This document shows, piece after piece, positions 1-7,501 of a stretch of 64,000 bases of DNA (positions are counted from its first letter, which is position 1; every line of letters begins with the position of its first letter). The DNA is from Streptomyces sp. NBC_01351 (GTDB lineage: Bacteria; Actinomycetota; Actinomycetes; Streptomycetales; Streptomycetaceae), in contig NZ_CP108356.1 in NCBI RefSeq assembly GCF_036237315.1, positions 7,135,501 through 7,199,500 on the forward strand, in the 5' to 3' direction. Under the pieces are notes generated by a model that saw only the letters and a list, made by a program, of their open reading frames with translations, did no database searches and was not told where the DNA came from. Both the position numbers and the translations under genes were made by a program.

Positions 1-859
1 GCGGCTCGCACAGCTCGTGGCTCCAGCCGATCGTGGTGCGCATCGTCTGATGCCGGGGCAGCCCGGCGGTGCGGGTGTCCGACAGCAGGTCGAAGCGTTC
101 GCCTAGCCGCTCGGCCATCTGCTCCAGCGACCACAACCGCATCCGTGCGCCCGCGAGTTCGAGGGCGAGCGGGATGCCGTCGAGGCGCCGGCACACCTCG
201 GCGGCGACCGCCGCGCGCGCGGGGTCGGCGAAGGCCGCCGCCGCGTCGGGGGTCGCGGCGAAGGCCCGGGCGCGGAACAGGGCGAGGGCGTCGCTGTCGG
301 GTCCCTCGCAGGGCAGCGGGCGGACCTCGACGACCTCCTCGCCCGGGGAGCCGAGCGGCTCGCGGGAGGTGACCACGACCGTCAACCCGGGTGCAGACTG
401 CAGGAGTTCGCCCACCAGGTGGCGGCAGTCGGCCACCAGGTGCTCGCAGGTGTCCAGGACGAGGAGGATCCGCTTGTCGGCCATCCAGGCGCACAGCTCC
501 TCGTCCAGGCGCCGAGCGGAGTGGTCGGCGAGGCCGACGGCGTGGGCGATGGTCGTGGTGAGCAGGCCGGGATCGCGCAGCGGCGACAGCTCCACCCACC
601 ACACGCCGTCGGGTCTCGGCCCGATGGCTTCGGAGACGGCCCGCAGGGCGAGCCGGGACTTGCCGACACCGCCCACCCCGGTGAGGGTGATCAGCCTCCG
701 GTCCTCCAACAGCTCGTGCAGAAGCGACAGTTCGCGCTTGCGGCCGAAGAAGGCCGAGGGCTGCGGCGGCAGGTTCCCCGCCGCGGTGCCCGGGGCAGGC
801 GTGGGACCGTCGCCGGCGGATCCAGCCTGATTGTCATTGACCGAGTACTCACCGAACAC
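1..859 (-). CDS. NB-ARC/STAND ATPase regulator (LuxR/AfsR-type), C-terminus beyond window
   Basis: The first about 286 residues of a STAND-type ATPase lie here; the rest runs off the left edge. A P-loop (TGVGGVGKS) follows a FGRKREL lead-in, then a Walker-B-like segment (RILLVLD) and a GIPLALEL motif typical of NB-ARC domains in Streptomyces LuxR- and AfsR-type regulators. Only about 40 residues precede the ATPase, so there is no SARP DNA-binding domain at the N-terminus. If the protein binds DNA, the HTH must be in the missing C-terminal part. The GTG at 859 is the first usable start after the in-frame stop at 925-923, which is also the stop of the FN3 lipoprotein gene upstream. No strong ribosome binding site is visible. 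Regulatory role is inferred; the ATPase assignment is solid. Confidence 0.75.
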   Translation of the reverse strand, partial: MFGEYSVNDNQAGSAGDGPTPAPGTAAGNLPPQPSAFFGRKRELSLLHELLEDRRLITLTGVGGVGKSRLALRAVSEAIGPRPDGVWWVELSPLRDPGLLTTTIAHAVGLADHSARRLDEELCAWMADKRILLVLDTCEHLVADCRHLVGELLQSAPGLTVVVTSREPLGSPGEEVVEVRPLPCEGPDSDALALFRARAFAATPDAAAAFADPARAAVAAEVCRRLDGIPLALELAGARMRLWSLEQMAERLGERFDLLSDTRTAGLPRHQTMRTTIGWSHELCEP

Positions 860-922
860 GGATGTATTGTGCGTGATCTTCTTATCCGACCGTGCCGATT
901 CCGGCCAGATCGTCGCCGAAAC

Positions 923-1870
923 TCACCCCATGAGGGTGATGCTCCGCTCCGCGGAGAAAGCGCCCCAGTTGCCGTCGGGCAGCCGGGCCCGCAGTTTCAC
1001 CGCCCAGACCGTGCCCGCGGGCTCGGTCACCGTGAGCCGGTGCTCCGCCCGGCCGCTGGGGACCGCGCCCGCGCCGAACTGGATGACGGTGGTGGCCCGT
1101 CCGTTGACGTACAGCTCGTACTCGCTGGTCGGGCGGCCGGTGTCCGGAGCGGTCCAGGTGAGGGTGACCGTGCCCGGGGAGGCGGTCGCGGTGAGCTCCG
1201 CGGGCGCGGTGCCCGGCCCGCCGCCCGAGGCCGGCGGGGTGGTCACGTCCACGGCGGGGCCGTCGGGGGAGGAGTTGTCGGCCCCGTCCCGGGCGCGGAC
1301 GGTGAAGGTGTAGACGGTGTCGGGCTGGAGGCCGCTCAGTGCGGTGCCGCTCGCGCCGGGCTCCGCGGTGTGGATGCGTACGCCGCCCTGGTAGACGTCG
1401 TACGCGGTCACGCCCGTGTCGTCGGTCGAGGCGGACCAGGCCACCCAGGCGGCCCGGGGTCCCGTCGCGCGGGCCGTGGTCGAGGCCGGGGCGGTGGGGG
1501 CCTGCCGGTCCTCGGCCTTGGCCGCCGGGGTGGTCACGCGTACTTCCGGGCCCGGCGCGGAGAGGTTCCCGGCGGCGTCCAGCGCCCGGACCGTGAAGGC
1601 GTAGCCGGTCTGCGGGCTGAGGCCCGTGACGTCCACCATGGTCTTCTCGGCGGGGAGTTCGCGCACCAGGCGGCCGGCCTCCAAGACCTGGTAGCCGCTC
1701 ACCCCCTCCGGCTCGGGCGCCGCGTCCCACATGACGTGCACGCTGGTGGCGCTGCCGGTCTGGGCGGTGAGCCCGGCGGGGGCGGCCGGGGGCCGGGTGT
1801 CGGGAGAGGTGCAGGCCGTCAGGGCGGCGACGGCCAGGCAGAGGGCGAGCGTGGGGGCGGTGCGTCGCAC
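923..1870 (-). CDS. Secreted lipoprotein with three fibronectin type III domains
   Basis: A 315-residue protein starts at GTG 1870 behind a GGAGG sequence. It has a lipoprotein signal peptide with an LTAC lipobox near residue 20, so it should be anchored to the outer face of the membrane. Three fibronectin type III domains follow at roughly residues 30-115, 125-210 and 220-315. Each begins with a P-x-P-x-x-L/S-type strand and contains the Y-x-V and Y-x-F-T-V-R-A-x-D signatures. No catalytic domain is attached. In actinomycetes FN3 modules usually act as spacers or adhesion modules of extracellular glycosidases, so a stand-alone three-FN3 lipoprotein probably has a binding or scaffold role. 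It sits upstream of the truncated ATPase on the same strand, with 63 bp between them, and may be co-transcribed. Confidence 0.85.
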   Translation of the reverse strand: MRRTAPTLALCLAVAALTACTSPDTRPPAAPAGLTAQTGSATSVHVMWDAAPEPEGVSGYQVLEAGRLVRELPAEKTMVDVTGLSPQTGYAFTVRALDAAGNLSAPGPEVRVTTPAAKAEDRQAPTAPASTTARATGPRAAWVAWSASTDDTGVTAYDVYQGGVRIHTAEPGASGTALSGLQPDTVYTFTVRARDGADNSSPDGPAVDVTTPPASGGGPGTAPAELTATASPGTVTLTWTAPDTGRPTSEYELYVNGRATTVIQFGAGAVPSGRAEHRLTVTEPAGTVWAVKLRARLPDGNWGAFSAERSITLMG

Positions 1871-1951
1871 GGGTACCGTCCTCCGCTTCCTCGGAAAGGT
1901 CTAGACATATATGGCATGCGGATCGCGGGCCGGGCAAGATGTCTGGCATTA

Positions 1952-1968
1952 TTGCGACCTGTTTGCAA
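1952..1968 (+). promoter_or_regulatory. Nur (nickel regulator) box-like operator upstream of nikA
   Basis: The sequence TTGCGA-N5-TTGCAA lies 34 bp before the nikA start. It matches the published Streptomyces Nur consensus tTGCaa-N5-ttGCAA in spacing and at all but one arm position. The symmetry extends outward to TATTGC and GCAATA (1950-1970). Nur is the nickel-responsive Fur-family repressor of nikABCDE in S. coelicolor. The match supports both nickel as the substrate of the downstream importer and repression when nickel is abundant. Binding itself is inferred. Confidence 0.7.
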
Positions 1969-2001
1969 TAGCCAGTGATTTTGAACAAGGATGTGCTCTG
2001 C

Positions 2002-3612
2002 GTGACGGCCCGGACAGCACGGGGAGCGGCGGCCGCGACGGTGGCCGCCGTACTCATCACCGGCGTGGCGGCCTGTTCCCAGCCCGCGGGAAGCGGCGGA
2101 TCGGGGGCCGCGGACTCCGCCGTGGTCGGCATCGCGACCGAGCCCGAGACCCTCAGCCCGCTCCTGGGCTACGGCAAGGACGGCAACTCCAAGATCTTCG
2201 ACGGGCTGCTCGCGCACGACGCCGGCATGAAGCTGAAGCCCGCGCTCGCGCAGGCCCTGCCGGAGGTCTCCGCGGACGGGCGGACCTACACGTACAGGCT
2301 GCGCCCGGGCGTGAAGTTCAGCGACGGGGCGCCCTTCTCGGCCAAGGACGTCGTCTTCACGTACCGGACGATCCTCGACCCGACGACGAACAACGCCTCC
2401 CGGACCGAGCTGGACGCCGTCGAGAACGTCGAGGCGAAGGGCGAGGACACCGTCGTCTTCACGCTCAAGTACCCCTACGCGCCGTTCGCCGAGCGGACCG
2501 TCCTGCCGATCGCCCCCGAGCACATAGCGGGGAAGCAGGACGTCAACAGCGGTGAGTTCACCACCAAGCCGGTCGGCACCGGGCCGTACGTGCTGACCGG
2601 ATGGTCCAAGGGGGAGAAGCTCAACTTCCGCGCCAACCCCGGCTACTGGGGCGGCGAGGCGGCGGTGAAGAAGTTCACCATGGCCGTCATCAAGGACGAC
2701 GACGTACGCGCCACCCGGCTGCGCGCCGGCGAACTGGACGCGGCGATCCTGCCGCCCAACTTCGCGAAGGCCCTCAGCGATCAGCACAGCGCGAAGGACA
2801 AGGCGCGGCGGACCTACGCGGCCAAGACCTTCGACTACCGCAACGTGACCCTGCCCACGCACAACGAGGTCACCGGCGACCCGGCGGTCCGCCAGGCCCT
2901 GGACATCGCCGTGGACCGCACCGCCATGGTCGAGGGGCTCCTGGAGGGCGCGGGCAAGCCCGCCTACGGTCCGGTCCCGACCGACAGCCCGTGGTTCACA
3001 CCGGGCACGGAGCGCGCGCACGACCTCGAACGGGCCAAGAGGATCCTCGACGACGCGGGCTGGAAGCCGGGCGGGGACGGCATCCGCGTCAAGGACGGAG
3101 TCCGGGCCGCCTTCCCGCTCTGGTACACCTCCGGCGACAAGATCCGCCAGGACCACGCCCTCGCCTTCGCCTCCGACGCGAGGAAGGCCGGCATCGAGGT
3201 CCGGACCGAGGCGGGCACCTGGGAGGTGATCGAACCCCGGATGAAGACCGAGGCCGTCCTCGCCGGCGGCGGCTCCCCGGCCGACCCGGACTTCGACCAG
3301 TACCTACTGCTGAAGTCCTCCCTCGGCGGCGACGGCTTCAACAACATGGCGTGGTACGACAACCAGGCCGTCGACCGGGCCCTCGACGAGGGCCGGCAGA
3401 GCGGCGACGCGACCGCGCGCAAGGCCGCGTACGACACGGTGCAGCGCGAGCTCGTCAAGAACCCCGGCTACGTCTTCCTCACCCACATCGACCACCTCTA
3501 CGTCGTGAACGACAAGTGGGACGGGCTCACCACGCAGGTCGAGCCGCACGACCACGGGCTCGGCTCCGGCCCCTGGTGGAACGTCGAGAGCTGGAAGCCG
3601 AAGCAGAAGTGA
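2002..3612 (+). CDS. nikA: ABC transporter substrate-binding lipoprotein, family 5 (nickel/peptide type)
   Basis: This 536-residue protein captures the transported ligand outside the membrane. It has a lipoprotein signal with a GVAAC lipobox about 25 residues in. The body is a family-5 solute-binding protein, with the EPETLSPL opening, the RLRPGVKFSDGAPFSAKDV signature and a GTGPYVL segment. GTG 2002 was chosen because AAGGA lies 11 bp upstream and the signal peptide then starts cleanly; an in-frame GTG at 1975 would add nine residues and overlap less plausible sequence. It is the first gene of five overlapping genes and follows a Nur-like operator, so nickel is the most likely ligand. Family 5 also includes oligopeptide and glutathione binders, so peptide import is the main alternative. 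Confidence 0.8.
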   Translation: MTARTARGAAAATVAAVLITGVAACSQPAGSGGSGAADSAVVGIATEPETLSPLLGYGKDGNSKIFDGLLAHDAGMKLKPALAQALPEVSADGRTYTYRLRPGVKFSDGAPFSAKDVVFTYRTILDPTTNNASRTELDAVENVEAKGEDTVVFTLKYPYAPFAERTVLPIAPEHIAGKQDVNSGEFTTKPVGTGPYVLTGWSKGEKLNFRANPGYWGGEAAVKKFTMAVIKDDDVRATRLRAGELDAAILPPNFAKALSDQHSAKDKARRTYAAKTFDYRNVTLPTHNEVTGDPAVRQALDIAVDRTAMVEGLLEGAGKPAYGPVPTDSPWFTPGTERAHDLERAKRILDDAGWKPGGDGIRVKDGVRAAFPLWYTSGDKIRQDHALAFASDARKAGIEVRTEAGTWEVIEPRMKTEAVLAGGGSPADPDFDQYLLLKSSLGGDGFNNMAWYDNQAVDRALDEGRQSGDATARKAAYDTVQRELVKNPGYVFLTHIDHLYVVNDKWDGLTTQVEPHDHGLGSGPWWNVESWKPKQK

Positions 3613-4595
3613 GCTTGCCCCTCGGGCCGATGGCACGGATGGCGGGTCGGCGGCTCCTCTTCGCCGGCCCCGTCCTGCTCGCCGTGACCTTCGGCGTCTT
3701 CGCCATCGCCGCACTGTCCCCCTTCGACCCCGTCAAGGCCTACGCGGGCACCGCCGGACTGACCGCCTCGCAGGCCGAACTCGACCAACTGCGGGCCAAC
3801 CTCGGCGTGGACCGGGCCCTGGTCCCGCGCTGGTGGGACTGGCTCACCTCCGCCCTCACCGGCGACCTCGGGACCTCCTCCGTCATGCGGCGGCCCGTGG
3901 CCGAGGTCATCGGGGAGCGGCTGGGCTGGTCGGTGCTGCTCGCGGTCTGCGCCTTCGCCGTGGCCGTACTGGCGGGCACCGCCCTCGGGGTGCTCGCCGC
4001 GCGCCGCCGGGGCGGCCCGCTGGACCGGTGCGCGACCTCGCTCGCCTACACCCTGGAGGCCGCCCCGGCCTTCTGGCTGGCCCTGCTGGCCATCTGGCTC
4101 TTCTCGATCCGGCTCGGCGTGCTGCCCTCGGGCGGCCTGACGGACGCCGCCAGCGAGGTGGTCACTGCCGGGCAGGTCGCCACGCACCTGGTGCTGCCCG
4201 CGCTGGTGCTGGGCATCTCCCAACTCCCCTGGTTCTACCTGTACGTCCGCCAGGGCGTGGCCGACGCGCTGGACGAGGACCCCGTGCGCGGGGCCCGGGC
4301 CCGCGGGCTGGCCGAGCGGAAGGTACTGCTCGGACACGCGCTGCGCTCCGGCATGCTGCCGATGCTGACGCTGATCGGCTCCCGGGTGCCGGAGCTGATC
4401 ACCGGAGCGCTGCTGGTGGAGACCGTGTTCTCCTGGCCGGGCATCGCGGCGGCCACGGTGGAAGCCGCCACCTCCGTGGACTTCTCGCTGCTCGCGGCGC
4501 TGACCGTGCTGGCCACGGCGGCGGTGCTGGCCGGGAACCTGCTGTCCGACCTGCTGTACGGGCTGGCGGACCCGAGGGTGGGCTTCGATGGCTGA
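3609..4595 (+). CDS. nikB: ABC transporter permease, NikB/DppB type
   Basis: The first of two membrane subunits of the importer. About six hydrophobic segments are visible, beginning with a segment at about residues 15-35 and ending in the last 40 residues. The binding-protein-dependent transport loop reads near G-A-R-A-R-G-L-x-E-R-K before the last helices. GTG 3609 overlaps the nikA stop by four bases (GTGA), which suggests translational coupling. ATG 3630 and ATG 3639 are in-frame alternatives giving a slightly shorter N-terminus. Length (328 residues) is normal for the family. It overlaps nikC by 8 bp, so the two permeases are probably made in equal amounts and form a heterodimeric pore. 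Confidence 0.82.
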   Translation: MSLPLGPMARMAGRRLLFAGPVLLAVTFGVFAIAALSPFDPVKAYAGTAGLTASQAELDQLRANLGVDRALVPRWWDWLTSALTGDLGTSSVMRRPVAEVIGERLGWSVLLAVCAFAVAVLAGTALGVLAARRRGGPLDRCATSLAYTLEAAPAFWLALLAIWLFSIRLGVLPSGGLTDAASEVVTAGQVATHLVLPALVLGISQLPWFYLYVRQGVADALDEDPVRGARARGLAERKVLLGHALRSGMLPMLTLIGSRVPELITGALLVETVFSWPGIAAATVEAATSVDFSLLAALTVLATAAVLAGNLLSDLLYGLADPRVGFDG

Positions 4596-5454
4596 GCCGG
4601 TGTGGAGGCCCGCCGGGCGGGCCCGGCGCTCGACGCGCGCCCTGCGGGTGCGGTCCTCGGCGGTGGTCGTGGCGCTGATCGTGGTGGCGGTGCTGCTGGT
4701 TCCGCCGCTGGCGCAGCTGGACCAGCAGGCGGTCGACCTGTCGGCAAGGCTCCAGCCGCCCTCGTGGGCCCATCCGTTCGGCACCGACGACGTGGGCCGC
4801 GACCTGCTGCTGCGCTGCGTGTACGGACTGCGGGTCTCGCTGCTCGTCGGCCTCGTCGCCGCGCTGGCCGCGACCGTCGTCGGCACCGCGGTCGGCGCGG
4901 CCGCGGGCGCGCTGGGCGGCTGGACGGACCGGGTGGTGATGCGCGTGGTGGACACGCTGTCCGCCATCCCGCACCTGCTGCTGGGGATCTTCGTCGTCGC
5001 CATGTTCCGGCCCGGCGTCTGGCCCGTGGTCGCCTCCGTGGCGGTGACCCACTGGCTGTCGACCGCCCGCATCGTCCGCGCGGAGGTGCTCTCGCTGCGC
5101 GGCCGCCCCTACGTGGACGCGGCGATCTCGGGCGGCGCCTCGCGACTGCGGGTCGCCGGGAGGCACCTGGTGCCCGGGGTGCTCCCGCAGGCCGGACTCG
5201 CCGCGGTGCTGATGGTCCCGCACGCCATGTGGCACGAGTCCGCCCTGTCCTTCCTCGGGCTCGGCCTGCCCTCCCACCAGGCGAGCCTGGGCAACCTCGT
5301 GCAGAACGCGCGCGGTTCACTGCTCGCCGGCGACTGGTGGCCCACCCTCTTCCCCGGGCTGCTGCTGATCGTCCCCACCCTGGCGATCGCCGGGCTCGCG
5401 GGCGCCTGGCGGGACCGGATGAACCCCCGCCGCCGATCGGAGCTGACCCTGTGA
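4588..5454 (+). CDS. nikC: ABC transporter permease, NikC/DppC type
   Basis: The second permease, 288 residues, with an N-terminal helix at about residues 25-45 and five more toward the C-terminus. The F-G-T-D-D-V-G-R-D segment after the first helix is a hallmark of DppC/NikC permeases. The conserved EAA-type cytoplasmic loop, which docks on the ATPase, is at about residues 165-190 (Y-V-D-A-A-I-S-G-G-A-S). ATG 4588 lies inside the end of nikB and is preceded by a GAGGGTG ribosome binding site. The gene ends in a GTGA overlap with nikD. It pairs with NikB to form the transmembrane channel. Confidence 0.83.
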   Translation: MAEPVWRPAGRARRSTRALRVRSSAVVVALIVVAVLLVPPLAQLDQQAVDLSARLQPPSWAHPFGTDDVGRDLLLRCVYGLRVSLLVGLVAALAATVVGTAVGAAAGALGGWTDRVVMRVVDTLSAIPHLLLGIFVVAMFRPGVWPVVASVAVTHWLSTARIVRAEVLSLRGRPYVDAAISGGASRLRVAGRHLVPGVLPQAGLAAVLMVPHAMWHESALSFLGLGLPSHQASLGNLVQNARGSLLAGDWWPTLFPGLLLIVPTLAIAGLAGAWRDRMNPRRRSELTL

Positions 5455-6386
5455 CCCCCGCGCCCGTACTCCGCGTCGAGGGGCTGTCCGTACGGTTCCG
5501 CATGCGCGCCGGCCGGTACGTCCAGGCCGTCACCGACGCCCGCTTCGCGCTCGCGCCCGGCGAATGCCTCGCCCTCGTCGGCGAGAGCGGCTGCGGCAAG
5601 TCGGTGCTCGCCTCCGCCCTCCTCGGGCTGCTCCCCGGCAACGCCGAGACCGCGGGATCGGCCCGGCTCTCCGACGGCCTCGACCTGCTTGCCGCCGACG
5701 AACGCACCCTCGCCCGGACCGTACGGGGCCGCCGCCTCGGCCTGGTCCCGCAGAGCCCGGCCGCGCACCTCACCCCGGTCCGCACCATCCGGGCCCAGCT
5801 GGAGGAGACCATCCGCGAACTGGCCGGAGCCGAGGACCACCGCGCTGCCGCCGAGGCCGCCGCCGAGCGCGCCGCCTTCCCCGCCGACCACCTCGACCGC
5901 TACCCGCACGAACTCTCCGGCGGGCTCGCCCAGCGGGCCGCCACCGCCCTCGCCCTCGTCGGCGAGGCCCCGCTGCTGCTCGCCGACGAGCCGACCACGG
6001 GCCTGGACCGGGAGCTGGTCCACCGCACCGTCGACGAACTGCGCGCCCACACCCGGGGCGCCGGCCGGGCCCTGCTGATGATCACGCACGACCTCGCGGC
6101 CGCCGAACGGATCGCCGACACCGTCGCCGTCATGTACGCCGGGCGCATCGTCGAACTGGCCCCGGCAAAGGCCTTCTTCGGGGCACCCGGCCCCCGCCAC
6201 CCCTACGCCCGCGGGCTCCTCGACGCCCTCCCCGAACGGGCCTTCACCCCCGTCCCCGGCGCCCCGCCCGAACTCGGCTCGCTGCCGCCCGGCTGCGCCT
6301 TCGCCGCCCGCTGCTCCGCCGCCGACCAGGCCTGCCGTGCCGAGCGGCCGGAGCTCACCGACGGAGTGGCCTGCCACCATGCTTGA
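5451..6386 (+). CDS. nikD: ABC transporter ATP-binding protein, NikD/DppD type
   Basis: A 311-residue ATPase with Walker A GESGCGKS near residue 43, the signature LSGGLAQR, Walker B LLLADEPTTG and the switch histidine in ITHDLAAAERI. The C-terminus carries the oligopeptide/nickel ATPase extension with cysteines (PPGCAFAARC, QACR). In DppD-type proteins this region binds an iron-sulfur cluster. GTG 5451 overlaps the nikC stop (GTGA), so translation is likely coupled. It should energize import together with NikE. The signature reads LSGG-LAQRA rather than the commonest LSGGMRQR, a normal variation in this family. Confidence 0.83.
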   Translation: MTPAPVLRVEGLSVRFRMRAGRYVQAVTDARFALAPGECLALVGESGCGKSVLASALLGLLPGNAETAGSARLSDGLDLLAADERTLARTVRGRRLGLVPQSPAAHLTPVRTIRAQLEETIRELAGAEDHRAAAEAAAERAAFPADHLDRYPHELSGGLAQRAATALALVGEAPLLLADEPTTGLDRELVHRTVDELRAHTRGAGRALLMITHDLAAAERIADTVAVMYAGRIVELAPAKAFFGAPGPRHPYARGLLDALPERAFTPVPGAPPELGSLPPGCAFAARCSAADQACRAERPELTDGVACHHA

Positions 6387-7038
6387 GCTCAAGGACATCA
6401 CCGCGGGCTACGACCGCCGCGCCCCCGTCGTCCGCGGCGCGCACCTCACCCTGAACCCCGGGCAGTCCCTCGGCCTGCTCGGGCCGAGCGGCTGCGGCAA
6501 ATCCACCCTGGCCCGGGTCGCCGCCCTGCTCCACCGCCCGGACCGGGGGAGCGTGACCCTCGACGGCCGGGCCGTGACCGGCTACCGACACCGGGCCCCG
6601 CGCGCCCTGCGCACCGCGGTCGGCGTGGTCTTCCAGCAACCGCGGCTCTCCGCGGACCCCCGCCTGCGGCTGCGCGACCTCGTCGCCGAACCGCTCCGGG
6701 CGACGGGCCGGCGTACGGAGGCCGGGGCGGAGGTCGCCGGGTGGGCGGAGCGGGTCGGCCTCGGCGCCGACCTGCTCGACCGCCGCCCTCACGAGGTCAG
6801 CGACGGCCAGCTGCAACGCGCCTGCCTGGCACGGGCGTTGGTGCTGCGCCCGCGCTGGCTGGTGTGCGACGAGATGACCGCGATGCTGGACGCCTCCACG
6901 ACGGCCGCCCTGGTCGCGGTGGTCGAGGAGTACCGGGCCGAGAGCGGGGCCGGGCTCCTCGCGGTCGGACACGATCCGGTGCTGCTGGAGCGCTGGTGCG
7001 ACCGTACGACCCGGTGGAACGAGATCGTCGACGACTGA
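6379..7038 (+). CDS. nikE: ABC transporter ATP-binding protein, NikE/DppF type
   Basis: The second ATPase of the importer, 219 residues, shorter than NikD because it lacks the cysteine-bearing extension. Walker A is GPSGCGKS near residue 36, the Q-loop is FQQPRLS, and Walker B is LVCDEMTAMLD. The signature is unusual: VSDGQLQR replaces the canonical LSGGQ, so the first conserved glycine is Asp. The switch histidine is in VGHDPVLLE. A degenerate half-site of this kind would fit an asymmetric ATPase pair where NikD supplies the consensus signature. ATG 6379 overlaps nikD by 8 bp and has GGAG upstream. This is the last gene of the operon; no hairpin terminator is obvious after it. Confidence 0.8.
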   Translation: MLELKDITAGYDRRAPVVRGAHLTLNPGQSLGLLGPSGCGKSTLARVAALLHRPDRGSVTLDGRAVTGYRHRAPRALRTAVGVVFQQPRLSADPRLRLRDLVAEPLRATGRRTEAGAEVAGWAERVGLGADLLDRRPHEVSDGQLQRACLARALVLRPRWLVCDEMTAMLDASTTAALVAVVEEYRAESGAGLLAVGHDPVLLERWCDRTTRWNEIVDD

Positions 7039-7164
7039 TCGCCAACGGCTGATCGTCAAGGACCGATCGAGCGTCACGGACGGTCAACACCCGTTCGGCG
7101 GACACGTCGTTCGCCCGAAGGAACCCCTGGCTGCGCCACCATGGCGCCGAGTAAGGAGGTTCTG

Positions 7165-7359
7165 ATGGTGATTTCCCTCTCCGTGGTCGTCCTGCTCCTC
7201 GTCCTCACGTGGATCTTCGTGCGCAGCGGCGGCCTCAAGTTCTCGCACGCTCTCGTCTGCATGCTGCTCGGCTTCTACCTGGCGAGCAGCAGCATGGCCG
7301 CGACCATCCACGACGGCCTGGCGGCCACCGCGAACGTGGTCGCCAGCCTCACACCGTAG
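7165..7359 (+). CDS. Small two-helix membrane protein of unknown function
   Basis: A 64-residue protein with an ideal ribosome binding site (AAGGAGG at 7153-7159, five bases before ATG 7165). The first helix spans about residues 2-18 and is rich in Val, Leu and Ile. A second weaker hydrophobic stretch around residues 28-45 contains HALVCMLLGFYLASSS. Proteins with the 'SHA-x-x-x-x-LGFYLAS' pattern occur widely in Streptomyces, some of them near conjugation functions as I remember. I see no transfer genes here. An in-frame ATG at 7141 would place the ribosome binding site inside the gene and was rejected. The function is unknown. Confidence 0.72.
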   Translation: MVISLSVVVLLLVLTWIFVRSGGLKFSHALVCMLLGFYLASSSMAATIHDGLAATANVVASLTP

Positions 7360-7501
7360 ACGGGAGTTGGTGATCGACTATTGCGCCTTCGTGAATCATC
7401 CGGCACTTCCATGGACTCCTCGGGCACGGCGATCTAGCGTCTGGCGGCGGCGCGATGTCAGACGCAATGTCAACAAGACTGAAGAGACGGAGGAAGTCCG
7501 G

